Assembly: GCF_010501105.1 (NCBI RefSeq)
Contig: NZ_QVMQ01000001.1
Span: 62,001 to 126,000, forward strand
Length of the DNA stretch: 64,000 bases
Direction: 5' to 3'
Source: Dysgonomonas sp. 511
Lineage (GTDB): Bacteria; Bacteroidota; Bacteroidia; Bacteroidales; Dysgonomonadaceae
Shown here: piece by piece, positions 1 through 9,070 of the stretch
Numbering within the stretch: position 1 is the first letter of the stretch
Layout of the letters: each line of letters opens with the position of its first letter
Position numbers and translations under genes: made by a program
Notes under the pieces: model-generated
What the model was told of the DNA's origin: nothing
The model's input: the letters and a program-made list of their open reading frames with translations, nothing else
Database searches by the model: none

Positions 1-152
1 GTCCGCCTCATATCAACTTTGCAGCATACAACCAGATAAAAGCAGAAAAAAGTTGGATGGCATTCCCCGAGTACGAGCATAGTGTAGGCAAAGAATTTAA
101 TGATACGGCTATGGCCTTATTCAGAAAAAAATTAAAAGTAGAAAAACCATGA
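1..152 (+). CDS. C-terminal end of a CE7-like acetyl esterase (partial)
   Basis: Only the last 49 codons are inside the window. The reading frame that ends in TGA at 150-152 begins PPHINFAAYNQI and continues through WMAFPEYEHSVGKEF. This resembles the C-terminus of AXE1/CE7 acetyl esterases, where the catalytic His lies in a short G-H-E or similar segment; here the His is in YEHSVG. CE7 enzymes remove acetyl groups from acetylated oligosaccharides. The stop overlaps the ATG of the next gene (ATGA), so it is translationally coupled to the mannanase that follows. That context suggests an acetyl-mannan or acetylated-mannooligosaccharide esterase. The family call rests on a short tail, so it is moderate. 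Confidence 0.6.
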   Translation, partial: PPHINFAAYNQIKAEKSWMAFPEYEHSVGKEFNDTAMALFRKKLKVEKP

Positions 153-1432
153 CTAAAGTATTATTAGCTGTTATCGCAAGCCTGTTGTTATTCTCGTGTA
201 AAGAGAAACCGGCAGAAGAGATAAATCCATTTGTAGCACAAAAAGACGGGCAGTTCTTTATTGGGGCAACTCCCTATTATTTCATCGGGACAAATTTCTG
301 GTATGGAGCAATCCTCGGCTCGGAAGGTCAAGGAGGAGATCGCGAACGTTTGCATAAGGAACTCGACTTTATGAAAGCCAATGGCATTACCAACCTGCGC
401 ATACTTGTAGGCGCCGATGGGGTGGCAGGACAAGCCGTAAAAGTAATGCCTACACTTCAACAATCACCGGGTACTTACAACGATACTATCTTCGACGGGC
501 TCGACTATCTGCTTGCCGAAATGGATAAACGCGATATGAAAGCAGTCCTCTTCCTGAACAACAGTTGGGAATGGAGCGGTGGATACGGACAGTATCTCGA
601 ATGGGCAGGAAAAGGAAACGTACCCGAAAAAGGTGTTTACGACTGGCCTTTGTTCGTTGAGCATGTTGCTAAATATGCCGATTGTGAAGAATGCAAAAAA
701 TTGTTCTTCAACCATGTGAAACATGTACTAGGCCGAACAAACAGATATACCAACAGGAAATATACCGACGACCCTGCTATCATGGCATGGCAGGTAGGCA
801 ACGAGCCGCGCGCATTTAGCGAGGAAAGAAAACCCGCATTTGCCAAATGGGTAAAAGAAACAACTGCTTTGATGCGCTCGCTCGACCCGAATCACCTGAT
901 ATCCATAGGCTCGGAAGGGCAATGGGGCACAGAGATGGATATGGATTTATTTGAACAAATGCACGCCGACCCGAATGTCGATTACCTGACAATGCATGTC
1001 TGGCCTAAAAACTGGAGTTGGATAGATGTGAACAACATCCCCGGCTCGGTAGCTACAGGCATTGAAAAAACAAATGAATATATGCAAAACCATATCGCAG
1101 TAGCTAAGAAACTGAACAAGCCTATAGTTATGGAAGAATTTGGTTTTCCTCGCGATAATCATAAATATACGCTTGACGATCCTGTTACCGCACGCGATAA
1201 ATATTACGCCAATGTATTTGCCCAAATACTGGCATCACACAAAGATAAAGGATATTTAGCCGGATGTAATTTCTGGGCATGGGGAGGCTTCGGACGCCCT
1301 GCACACGAGTTTTGGCAGCCTTGGGACAATTATGTAGGCGACCCTTCGCAGGAAGAACAAGGCTTAAATTCGGTTTTCGATACCGATTCCACTATCAAAG
1401 TCATTAAAGAGTACGCAGATCAACTAAAATAA
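149..1432 (+). CDS. GH5 (GH5_7-like) beta-mannanase, lipoprotein
   Basis: This is an endo-beta-1,4-mannanase of glycoside hydrolase family 5, 427 residues. The N-terminus is a lipoprotein signal with lipobox LLFSC (Cys17), so the enzyme is anchored in a membrane outside the cytoplasm. The TIM-barrel catalytic residues are visible: acid/base Glu219 in WQVGNEPR and nucleophile Glu330 in VMEEFGF. Other typical GH5_7 features are the GTNFWYG segment near residue 47, the MHVWPKNW segment near 282 and the NFWAWGG segment near 374. It cuts mannan or glucomannan chains to short oligosaccharides that feed the downstream GH26, transporter and epimerase. Its start overlaps the stop of the esterase. The subfamily and exact substrate (mannan, glucomannan or galactomannan) are inferred from context. 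Confidence 0.88.
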   Translation: MTKVLLAVIASLLLFSCKEKPAEEINPFVAQKDGQFFIGATPYYFIGTNFWYGAILGSEGQGGDRERLHKELDFMKANGITNLRILVGADGVAGQAVKVMPTLQQSPGTYNDTIFDGLDYLLAEMDKRDMKAVLFLNNSWEWSGGYGQYLEWAGKGNVPEKGVYDWPLFVEHVAKYADCEECKKLFFNHVKHVLGRTNRYTNRKYTDDPAIMAWQVGNEPRAFSEERKPAFAKWVKETTALMRSLDPNHLISIGSEGQWGTEMDMDLFEQMHADPNVDYLTMHVWPKNWSWIDVNNIPGSVATGIEKTNEYMQNHIAVAKKLNKPIVMEEFGFPRDNHKYTLDDPVTARDKYYANVFAQILASHKDKGYLAGCNFWAWGGFGRPAHEFWQPWDNYVGDPSQEEQGLNSVFDTDSTIKVIKEYADQLK

Positions 1433-1463
1433 AAGAGAGTCTAACGAATAAACGCTAAATAAG

Positions 1464-2642
1464 ATGAACGAGCTATTTAAAAAACGTCTGGAGGCTGTCA
1501 CAGCAGCATACGATCAACTGATTACACGCAAAAACGAACCGGTATTGCCGGGTAACGGTATATTCGAACGATATAAATATCCTGTACTTACGGCAGCCCA
1601 TGCCCCGGTGATATGGAGATATGACATGTCGCCCAAAACCAATCCTTATTTCATGGAGCGTTTCGGAATCAACGGCACATTCAATGCCGGAGCAATGAAG
1701 TGGAATGGCAAATACCTGATGGCTGTTCGTGTGGAAGGAAACGACCGTAAATCATTCTTTGCTATAGCCGAAAGTCCAAATGGTATAGACAATTTCAAAT
1801 TCTGGGATTATCCTATTGTAATGCCCGAAACAGATAATCCGGACGTCAATGTATATGATATGCGCCTTACAGCCCACGAAGACGGATGGATTTATGGCGT
1901 GTTCTGCACCGAACGAAAAGATCCGGATGCCAAGCCCGGCGATTTGTCGTCGGCTGTAGCTGCTGCCGGAATTGCCCGTACCAAAGATTTGGTTAATTGG
2001 GAACGCCTACCCGACCTGAAAACGAAGAGCCAACAGCGCAATGTAGTCCTTCACCCTGAGTTTGTAAACGGTAAGTATGCCCTATATACACGCCCTCAGG
2101 ATGGCTTTATCGATGCCGGAAGCGGTGGTGGAATCGGCTGGGGGCTGGTAGACGATATAACCAATGCTGAGGTAAAAGACGAAAGGATAATAAACTTCCG
2201 TTATTATCATACGATAAAGGAACTGAAAAACGGAGAAGGCCCACACCCTATAAAAACACCGAAAGGCTGGTTGCATCTGGCTCATGGAGTGCGCGCATGT
2301 GCTGCCGGATTGAGATATGTTTTGTATATTTACCTTACCGATCTTGAAGATCCGGCAAAACTGATAGCCGAACCTGCCGGGCATATACTTGCCCCTATAG
2401 GCGAAGAACGCGTGGGCGACGTGTCGAATGTATTATTCACAAACGGATGGATTGCCGACGACGACGGTACTGTTTATATGTATTATGCTTCCTGCGATAC
2501 GCGTATGCACGTAGCTGTAACATCGGTCGATCGCTTGTTGGATTATTGCCTGAACACTGCCCCCGATGGTTACCGTTCGGCAGCATCGGTAGAAACACTT
2601 ACTGGTATTATTAAAAGGAATTTAGAATTAAATAATAATTAG
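1464..2642 (+). CDS. GH130 4-O-beta-D-mannosyl-D-glucose phosphorylase
   Basis: This cytoplasmic phosphorylase, with no signal peptide, splits 4-O-beta-mannosyl-glucose with phosphate to give alpha-mannose 1-phosphate and glucose. Its length of 392 residues is close to the characterised Bacteroides fragilis enzyme. The catalytic Asp is expected at Asp132 in [17 protein letters not shown], the position of the known GH130 proton donor. The phosphate-binding Arg and His segments ([30 protein letters not shown]) are present. It lies between the mannanase and the symporter/epimerase genes, the same gene set as the mannobiose pathway described in B. fragilis. The next gene is 112 nt downstream, behind an imperfect hairpin. 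Confidence 0.9.
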   Translation: MNELFKKRLEAVTAAYDQLITRKNEPVLPGNGIFERYKYPVLTAAHAPVIWRYDMSPKTNPYFMERFGINGTFNAGAMKWNGKYLMAVRVEGNDRKSFFAIAESPNGIDNFKFWDYPIVMPETDNPDVNVYDMRLTAHEDGWIYGVFCTERKDPDAKPGDLSSAVAAAGIARTKDLVNWERLPDLKTKSQQRNVVLHPEFVNGKYALYTRPQDGFIDAGSGGGIGWGLVDDITNAEVKDERIINFRYYHTIKELKNGEGPHPIKTPKGWLHLAHGVRACAAGLRYVLYIYLTDLEDPAKLIAEPAGHILAPIGEERVGDVSNVLFTNGWIADDDGTVYMYYASCDTRMHVAVTSVDRLLDYCLNTAPDGYRSAASVETLTGIIKRNLELNNN

Positions 2643-2709
2643 TAAACAAAATACGAGGTACGGGTTTGCAAGTAACATCTGAAACTTGTTTGCTTGTACC
2701 TTGTTTACT
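2641..2709. repeat. Imperfect long hairpin between the phosphorylase and symporter genes
   Basis: Three collinear helices can be drawn: AGTAAACA 2641-2648 with TGTTTACT 2702-2709, AGGTAC 2656-2661 with GTACCT 2696-2701, and CAAGT 2669-2673 with ACTTG 2684-2688. The structure starts at the stop codon of the phosphorylase and fills most of the 112-nt gap. It could be an intra-operon RNA-processing or attenuation structure. No T-run follows it, so it is not a classical terminator. Confidence 0.5.
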
Positions 2710-2754
2710 TGTATCTAAACATATAAACTTAAAAACTTGTATAACTAAATATCC

Positions 2755-4182
2755 ATGAATACACCAAAAATCACATTAAAAGAAAAAGTCGGATATGGAT
2801 TTGGCGATATGGCCTCCTCCATGTTCTGGAAGATATTCGGGATGTATTCCCTGTTTTTTTATACCGATGTATTCGGTATAACGGCTGCTGCTGCCGGAAC
2901 CATGTTTCTGGTTGCCCGCCTGTGGGATTCGGTTTTCGACCTCTTTGTCGGAATCATGGCCGACCGCACCAAGACCCGCTGGGGACGCTATCGCCCTTAT
3001 CTGTTGTGGTTTGCCGTACCTTTTTCGGTAATGGGAGTTATAACATTCTTTGTTCCCGATTTCGGAGAGACTGGCAAATTGGTATATGCCTATATCACTT
3101 ATTCGCTGATGATGATCGTGTATTCACTCATTAATGTACCGTATGCCTCATTGTTGGGAGTAATGTCTCCCAATCCGCAGGAACGCAATGTATTGTCGTC
3201 TTACCGTATGTCTTTTGCCTTTATCGGTAGCTTTATTACATTCATGTTGCTGCAACCATTGGTCGATACATATGCCAATGCGTTCGATTCGCATATCGTT
3301 ACACAAATAGAGGGCGTTGCTGAAACCTCAATTAGCACCTCACCTATTGGATGGACTCTTGCTGTAGCATCTATAGGTGTTTTGTGTACCATCCTTTTTG
3401 TCCTATGCTTTAAGTGGACAAAGGAACGCGTAGAACCAGTAAATGAGGAGACGGATACTTCGGTAAAAAGCGACCTGAAAATACTGTTCCGCAACGCTCC
3501 CTGGTGGATTTTGGTTGCAACGGGGCTGGCAGCTTTGCTGTTCAATGCTGTGCGCGATGGGGTCGCTATCTATTATTTCCGCGATTATGTGCAGTTTGCC
3601 TACAAAATGCCGTTTACAGGTTGGGATATGACCACAATATATTTCCTTGTCGGACAGGCGGCAAATCTTGTAGGTGTGATTCTTGCTCCTACCCTGTCGG
3701 CAAAATATGGAAAAAGAAGGACATATATGATTGCAATGGCTGTTGCTGCTGTTTTGAGTGTTATTTTCTTCTTTATTCCTAACCAGATCGGGTGGATATT
3801 GTTGCTTCAAACTTTGATATCGTTCTTTGCCGGATATGTGCTGCCTCTATTGTGGAGCATGTTTGCCGATATAGTAGATTATCAAGAACTGACTACAAAC
3901 CGCCGTACTTCGGGGCTTATATTCTCATCTTCTTCCATGTCGCAAAAACTAGGATGGGCGCTTGGTGCTGCCCTTACTGGCTGGATTCTCTTCCTGTTCA
4001 GATACAATCCGGATATTGCACAGCAAAGTGCCGAAACGATCATGGGCGAACGGCTGATGATCAGCCTTATCCCTGCGGCCTGTTGCGTATTGGCATTTAT
4101 CGGTATGATGTTTTATCCACTGACGGAGAAGAAGGTAAAAGAAATTACAGAAGAACTGGATGCACGGAGAAGGCGTAAATAG
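2755..4182 (+). CDS. GPH-family (MelB-like) sugar:cation symporter, probably for mannobiose
   Basis: A 475-residue, 12-TM transporter of the glycoside-pentoside-hexuronide family. The signature is at residues 60-87: WDSVFDLFVGIMADRTKTRWGRYRP, close to the conserved MelB segment with its cation-binding Asp residues. The cytoplasmic end is basic (LDARRRRK). In the operon it sits between mannosylglucose phosphorylase and 2-epimerase, so the expected substrate is mannobiose or another short mannooligosaccharide crossing the inner membrane. The cation (Na+ or H+) cannot be decided from sequence alone. Confidence 0.85.
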   Translation: MNTPKITLKEKVGYGFGDMASSMFWKIFGMYSLFFYTDVFGITAAAAGTMFLVARLWDSVFDLFVGIMADRTKTRWGRYRPYLLWFAVPFSVMGVITFFVPDFGETGKLVYAYITYSLMMIVYSLINVPYASLLGVMSPNPQERNVLSSYRMSFAFIGSFITFMLLQPLVDTYANAFDSHIVTQIEGVAETSISTSPIGWTLAVASIGVLCTILFVLCFKWTKERVEPVNEETDTSVKSDLKILFRNAPWWILVATGLAALLFNAVRDGVAIYYFRDYVQFAYKMPFTGWDMTTIYFLVGQAANLVGVILAPTLSAKYGKRRTYMIAMAVAAVLSVIFFFIPNQIGWILLLQTLISFFAGYVLPLLWSMFADIVDYQELTTNRRTSGLIFSSSSMSQKLGWALGAALTGWILFLFRYNPDIAQQSAETIMGERLMISLIPAACCVLAFIGMMFYPLTEKKVKEITEELDARRRRK

Positions 4183-4305
4183 GTTCTCTTGCACCCGGAG
4201 GGGCAGGTTTGTAAAATCCTTTGCAACTTCTCGGCTTGTACACACTTTGAGATAATCGAAGAAAAGTGGATAATATATTGATAACTGTTGACTGACAACT
4301 GAAAA

Positions 4306-5472
4306 ATGGACGGATTAAAAAAAGAATTACTCGACAATATTCTGCCTTTTTGGATACACAAAATGGTAGACAACAAAAATGGCGGCTTTTACGGACAAAT
4401 AGACGGAAAAGATATCCTGCATCCCGAAGCCAATAAAGGAGCTGTACTAAATGCCCGTATCTTATGGACATTTTCGGTAGCCTACCGCATTTTCGGGGAT
4501 AAAGAATATCTGGAAACAGCAACGAGAGCATATGACTATATTAACAGCTATCTTGTTGATAAAGAATTTGGCGGCGTTTACTGGGAAACCGATTATAAGG
4601 GAAATCCGGTAAATACCAAAAAACAAGTTTATGCACAAGGTTTTGCGCTGTATGGTTTTTCCGAATATTACAGGGCAACAGGTAAGAGGGAGGCTTTAGA
4701 TTTAGCTATCGACCTGTTTCACCTGATCGAGAAATATAAAGACAAGCGATATGGCGGTTATTTCGAAGCATTTACCCGCGAATGGCAACCGATAGATGAT
4801 ATGCGCCTTAGCGAAAAAGATGCAAATGAGAAGAAGTCGATGAATACACACCTGCATATCCTCGAACCATACACCAATTTGCTGCGCGTATGGAAAGACG
4901 AGGAATTGAAACAGGCGCAAAAAGACCTGATCCGCATTTTTAGCGATAATATCTTAGACGGCAAAACTTATCACCAAAACTTGTTCTTTGCTGAAGATTG
5001 GACTGTTAAATCGTCTGCCATATCCTATGGGCACGACATAGAAGCCTCGTGGCTGTTGTTCGAAGCAGCAGAAGTATTAGACGACAAAGAAATAGTGGAA
5101 GAAATCAGGCAACTTTCGATTAATGTTGCCGATGCCGCATCAGAAGGGTTGGAAGCCGACGGAAGCATGATCTATGAAAAGGATGGCGGGCACACCGACC
5201 GCGAACGACATTGGTGGGTACAAGCAGAAGCTATTGTAGGTTATATGTATGCCTACAAAAATTCGGGCGATATTAATTATAAGAAAAGGGCTGCCCGCAT
5301 TTGGCAATACATACAAAACAACCTTGCAGACCGGCAGCATGGCGAATGGCATTGGAGCCGTATGGCAGACGGTGCTATTAACAGAAAAGACGATAAAGCC
5401 GGATTTTGGAAATGCCCATACCACAATAGCCGTATGTGCATGGAGATGATAGAACACTTTGATTTGAGATAA
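4306..5472 (+). CDS. Mannobiose / cellobiose 2-epimerase (AGE superfamily)
   Basis: A 388-residue cytoplasmic (alpha/alpha)6-barrel epimerase that interconverts the reducing-end glucose and mannose of beta-1,4-disaccharides, turning mannobiose into mannosylglucose for the phosphorylase. Conserved family segments are HLHILEPYTNLLRVW near 182-196, the active-site His243 in ISYGHDIEAS, RHWWVQAEA near 301 and His373 in KCPYHNSRMCMEM. The ATG at 4306 is the first in frame after the 123-nt intergenic gap; the SD there is weak, as is usual in Bacteroidetes. Together with GH130 and the symporter it completes the mannobiose route. Confidence 0.9.
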   Translation: MDGLKKELLDNILPFWIHKMVDNKNGGFYGQIDGKDILHPEANKGAVLNARILWTFSVAYRIFGDKEYLETATRAYDYINSYLVDKEFGGVYWETDYKGNPVNTKKQVYAQGFALYGFSEYYRATGKREALDLAIDLFHLIEKYKDKRYGGYFEAFTREWQPIDDMRLSEKDANEKKSMNTHLHILEPYTNLLRVWKDEELKQAQKDLIRIFSDNILDGKTYHQNLFFAEDWTVKSSAISYGHDIEASWLLFEAAEVLDDKEIVEEIRQLSINVADAASEGLEADGSMIYEKDGGHTDRERHWWVQAEAIVGYMYAYKNSGDINYKKRAARIWQYIQNNLADRQHGEWHWSRMADGAINRKDDKAGFWKCPYHNSRMCMEMIEHFDLR

Positions 5473-5487
5473 ACATAAGAAAAGGAA

Positions 5488-7806
5488 ATGAAAAAAAGTA
5501 TATTGATAATGGCAACAACAATAGGCATGTCGGGTAGTATATTGGCACAAAGCAATATCGACATAGAGAAAAGGGCAGCGGAAATAGTAAAGGGTATGAC
5601 CTTGCCCGAAAAGGTTGGGCAAATGGCGCAGATAAGCATAGATGCCGTATGCAAGGGGGAAGATACTCCTCCTGCAAGCACCATGCAACTCGATTTGGAC
5701 AAACTGCGCGATGCTGTAGTGAATTACCATGTAGGCTCTATACTCAACTCGCCCAATGTGCGTGCACGTTCTACCTCGTGGTGGAACAATGCAGTGGAGC
5801 AGATGCAAAGCATGGCAATGAACGAAACACGGGTGAAAATACCGATAGTGTATGGCCTCGACCAGATTCATGGAGCTACATATACGGCAGGTTCTACCAT
5901 GTTTCCTCAGGAAATAGCCCTTGCCGCCACATGGAACCCTGCCCATGCCCGCCGTATGGGAGAGATTACAGCTTACGAAACACGTGCAAGTAATGTTCCA
6001 TGGAATTTTTCTCCTGTTCTCGATTTGGGGCAAGATCCGCGCTGGGCGCGCCATTACGAGGGTTTTGGAGAAGACCCTTACATTGGTTCCGTTTTTGGAG
6101 CCGAACTTATAAAAGGTTATGAAGGCGATAATAATGATATCTCTCATCCTCATAAAGTCGGGGCTTGTATGAAACACTTCCTCGGATACTCTGTACCTGT
6201 GAGTGGAAAAGACCGTACCCCGGCTTTTATTCCTGAAAATGTTTTGCTCGAATACCATGTGCCGGCATTTCAGGCAGCAGTAGATGCAGGAGTTGCTACA
6301 GTAATGATAAATTCAGCCTCGATAAACGGCGAGCCTGTACACGGCAGCTTTAAGTTACTAACAACACTACTGAAAGAAAAAATGGGATTCAAAGGCATGG
6401 TTGTTACCGACTGGCAGGATATAGAGAACCTTTATACACGCGAACGTTCGGCTACCAGCCATAAAGACGCTATCAAACAAGCTATAAATGCAGGCATTGA
6501 TATGTCGATGATACCGTACGATTACAAGCGCTTCTGCGAAACTCTGATAGAGTTGGCAAATGAGGGTGAAGTTTCTATAGCGCGTATAGATGAGGCTGTA
6601 GCACGTATTATAGAATTTAAGCTGAAACTTGGTTTATTCGAAAAACCGAATACTTATGCCAAAGATTACCCTGAGTTCAATTCTCCGGAATTTCAGCAAG
6701 CCTCTTATGATGCAGCAGCCGATGCCATCACTTTATTAAAGAATAAAGATAATATTCTACCTCTCAAAAAAGGAGCGAAAATATTAGTCGCAGGCCCTAA
6801 TGCCGTTAGCCGCCGCGCACTCAATGGTGGATGGACATATTCGTGGCAGGGAGAGAAAGTCAACGAATTTTTGTCGACTAATACCCTATTGACGGCTATC
6901 GAACAGACTTATGGCAAAGAGAATGTTGATTATATTCCGGGCGTCAGTTATACCGACGCAACAGAATATCGCACTGAATACAAAGACCGTTTCGAAGAGG
7001 CTGTTGCTGCCGCCGAGAATGCAGATTATGTAATTCTCTGCTTAGGAGAAAACTCTTATTGCGAAAAACCGGGCGATCTGGATGACCTGTATCTGAACGA
7101 ACTGCAAACCGGGCTGGCTCAGGAAATACTCAAGCAAGGCAAACGAGTGATACTGGTACTTAGCGAAGGGCGGCCGCGTGTGATATCGCGTATTGCAGGA
7201 AAAGTGGATGCTATTGTGCAAACATACCTTCCGGGTGCTTATGGTGCTGACGCTTTAGCCGATATACTTATCGGCAAGGTAAATCCTTCGGGGAGATTGC
7301 CTTATACCTATCCGGCTTTTCCGAACTCCATAACTCCATATTACCATAAATATTCGGAAGAGCAGACTGCTAATGCGGGGGCTTATAACTACGAGGGTGA
7401 CTTCAATCCGGAGTTCCATTTCGGCTATGGGTTAAGCTATACTACTTTTGCTTATTCTGATATGCGAATAGATAAAGCATCGCTGCCGAAAGGTTCGAAA
7501 GAGACTGTAAAAATAACAATAGACGTAACAAATACCGGCAATATGGAAGGTAAAGAAGCCGTACAACTTTATTCGAGCGACCTCTATGCTTCTATTATTC
7601 CCGATATGATCCGTTTGCGCCGGTTCGAGAAGGTTTCTTTAAAGCCGGGAGAAACAAAGACCATTACATTTGAGTTAAATTTGAACGACCTATCTTTCAT
7701 CAACCTGCAAAACGAAAGAGTGGTAGAGCCCGGTGACTTTGAATTGAAGATAGGAGCTTCGTCAGCAGATATAAAGGAGAAAGTATTGTTTACCGTAACA
7801 GAATAA
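5488..7806 (+). CDS. GH3 beta-glycosidase, periplasmic
   Basis: A 772-residue exo-acting family 3 glycoside hydrolase with a signal peptide (probable cleavage after SILA, residue 20). The (beta/alpha)8 domain carries MKHFLGYS near 228 and the nucleophile Asp308 in GMVVTDWQD. The alpha/beta sandwich contains LCLGENSYCEKPGDL, which is likely to carry the acid/base Glu. A C-terminal fibronectin-III-like domain begins near residue 670 (NTGNMEGKEAVQLY). Most members are beta-glucosidases. In a mannan operon it may trim glucose from glucomannan oligosaccharides; beta-mannosidase activity is possible but not shown. A good SD (AAGGAAA) lies 15 nt after the epimerase stop. Confidence 0.87.
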   Translation: MKKSILIMATTIGMSGSILAQSNIDIEKRAAEIVKGMTLPEKVGQMAQISIDAVCKGEDTPPASTMQLDLDKLRDAVVNYHVGSILNSPNVRARSTSWWNNAVEQMQSMAMNETRVKIPIVYGLDQIHGATYTAGSTMFPQEIALAATWNPAHARRMGEITAYETRASNVPWNFSPVLDLGQDPRWARHYEGFGEDPYIGSVFGAELIKGYEGDNNDISHPHKVGACMKHFLGYSVPVSGKDRTPAFIPENVLLEYHVPAFQAAVDAGVATVMINSASINGEPVHGSFKLLTTLLKEKMGFKGMVVTDWQDIENLYTRERSATSHKDAIKQAINAGIDMSMIPYDYKRFCETLIELANEGEVSIARIDEAVARIIEFKLKLGLFEKPNTYAKDYPEFNSPEFQQASYDAAADAITLLKNKDNILPLKKGAKILVAGPNAVSRRALNGGWTYSWQGEKVNEFLSTNTLLTAIEQTYGKENVDYIPGVSYTDATEYRTEYKDRFEEAVAAAENADYVILCLGENSYCEKPGDLDDLYLNELQTGLAQEILKQGKRVILVLSEGRPRVISRIAGKVDAIVQTYLPGAYGADALADILIGKVNPSGRLPYTYPAFPNSITPYYHKYSEEQTANAGAYNYEGDFNPEFHFGYGLSYTTFAYSDMRIDKASLPKGSKETVKITIDVTNTGNMEGKEAVQLYSSDLYASIIPDMIRLRRFEKVSLKPGETKTITFELNLNDLSFINLQNERVVEPGDFELKIGASSADIKEKVLFTVTE

Positions 7807-7814
7807 TATAAAAG

Positions 7815-8942
7815 ATGAAGAAAATATTTACCGTTTTAGTAATGAGCGTATTACTTATGGCTTGTAAAAAAGTACAAAAGGGCGAGCCTGTTCATCAACC
7901 TGTAGATAAAGATGCTACAGAAGAAACCGTTAAGTTATACAACAAGCTTTTTGCACTGATGGAGACAGGGACTATGGTAGGCCACCAGGATGCTTTGGCA
8001 TATGGGCATGGCTGGTATAAGGAAAACGGGCGTTCAGACGTGAAGGGCGTTACAGGAGATTATCCGGCAGTCATCGGCTGGGAATTGGGACATGTGGAGA
8101 TAGGTGCAGAATATAACCTCGATTCGGTCTACTTCTCCGATATGAAACAGTACATAAAAGATACATATAAAAGAGGCGGCATAACTACTGCCAGTTGGCA
8201 CGGCGACAATATCGTAACAGGCAATACCTCGTGGGACTGTGCCCAGGATACGGTCGTGAAGACCATCCTCCCCGGAGGCTCCAACTACGATAAATATTTA
8301 ACATGGCTCGACAGGGTCGGAGATTTCTTTCTCGACCTGAAAGATGAGGAGGGTAAGCCGATTCCGGTTGTTTTCCGCATGTATCACGAACATACAGGAG
8401 ACTGGTTCTGGTGGGGTAGCACGCAATGTACACCCGACGAGTATAAACAGTTGTGGATGATGACTGTAGACCATCTTCGCAACAAGAAAAGTGTTCACAA
8501 CCTCCTTTACGCTTATTCCCCATCCGAAACAAAGGATGAGGTGGAATTCCTCGAACGCTATCCGGGAGACGAATATGTAGACATCATAGGTTACGATTGC
8601 TATGCAACAGGCAGCGATTCCACAGCCGTGGCTAACTACAAGGCTGCAATGGACAGGAACTTGAAGATAGTAACAACTTATGCGCAGAAATCAGGTAAGC
8701 TTCCCATTGTGGGAGAAACAGGGATGGAGGCTATCCCCTATCCTACATATTTTACCGAAGCGGTATATCCTGTAATCAGCCAATATAAAATAGGATGGGT
8801 GTTATTCTGGCGCAATGCGTGGGAAGCCGATAAGCCGCAGCATTTTTACGCACCGTTTGCAGGGCACACATCGGCTCCCGATTTTGTCAACTTTGTAGAG
8901 AAGCCTGATGTTTTGATGAATAAGGATATTACCGAAGAATAA
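7815..8942 (+). CDS. GH26 beta-mannanase (mannobiose-forming type), lipoprotein
   Basis: A 375-residue GH26 enzyme with lipobox LLMAC (Cys17). Catalytic residues are acid/base Glu192 in FRMYHEHTGDWFWWG and nucleophile Glu301 in LPIVGETGME; WHGDN near 128 is the usual substrate-binding segment. It resembles the Bacteroides fragilis GH26 that releases mannobiose from chain ends, which fits the disaccharide-based pathway of its neighbours. It is the last gene of the mannan operon, 8 nt after the GH3 gene, and faces the convergent radical SAM gene across a folded 102-nt intergenic element. Confidence 0.9.
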   Translation: MKKIFTVLVMSVLLMACKKVQKGEPVHQPVDKDATEETVKLYNKLFALMETGTMVGHQDALAYGHGWYKENGRSDVKGVTGDYPAVIGWELGHVEIGAEYNLDSVYFSDMKQYIKDTYKRGGITTASWHGDNIVTGNTSWDCAQDTVVKTILPGGSNYDKYLTWLDRVGDFFLDLKDEEGKPIPVVFRMYHEHTGDWFWWGSTQCTPDEYKQLWMMTVDHLRNKKSVHNLLYAYSPSETKDEVEFLERYPGDEYVDIIGYDCYATGSDSTAVANYKAAMDRNLKIVTTYAQKSGKLPIVGETGMEAIPYPTYFTEAVYPVISQYKIGWVLFWRNAWEADKPQHFYAPFAGHTSAPDFVNFVEKPDVLMNKDITEE

Positions 8943-8950
8943 GAAAAAAG

Positions 8951-9052
8951 GGTATGCTATAAGTAAAGTGAAGCAATCACTCCTATCCTCACGGGGTGTG
9001 CTCTACTCCGTTAGGGATGAGAGACAGATAGCCGATTTACTTATGGCATACC
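8951..9052. repeat. 102-nt folded element between convergent genes
   Basis: Outer arms of 17 nt, 8951-8967 and 9036-9052, are complementary with a single G-T pair. Inside is a second hairpin, ACGGGGT 8991-8997 with ACTCCGT 9005-9011 (7 bp with one G-T pair, 7-nt loop), and a small hairpin GTGA 8968-8971 with TCAC 8977-8980. It lies between the ends of the GH26 gene and the radical SAM gene. It could be a two-way terminator, a small structured RNA or the remnant of a small mobile element. No T-run directly follows the outer stem. Confidence 0.55.
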
Positions 9053-9070
9053 ATGTATTGCATAATAGTG

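Noticed and set aside
2641..2709. Intrinsic terminator between the phosphorylase and the symporter
   Set aside because: The hairpin has no T-run and the operon logic continues across it.
5140..6258. Long antisense ORF (372 codons) over the epimerase and GH3 genes
   Set aside because: It is the mirror of strongly supported coding frames and has no domain or SD.
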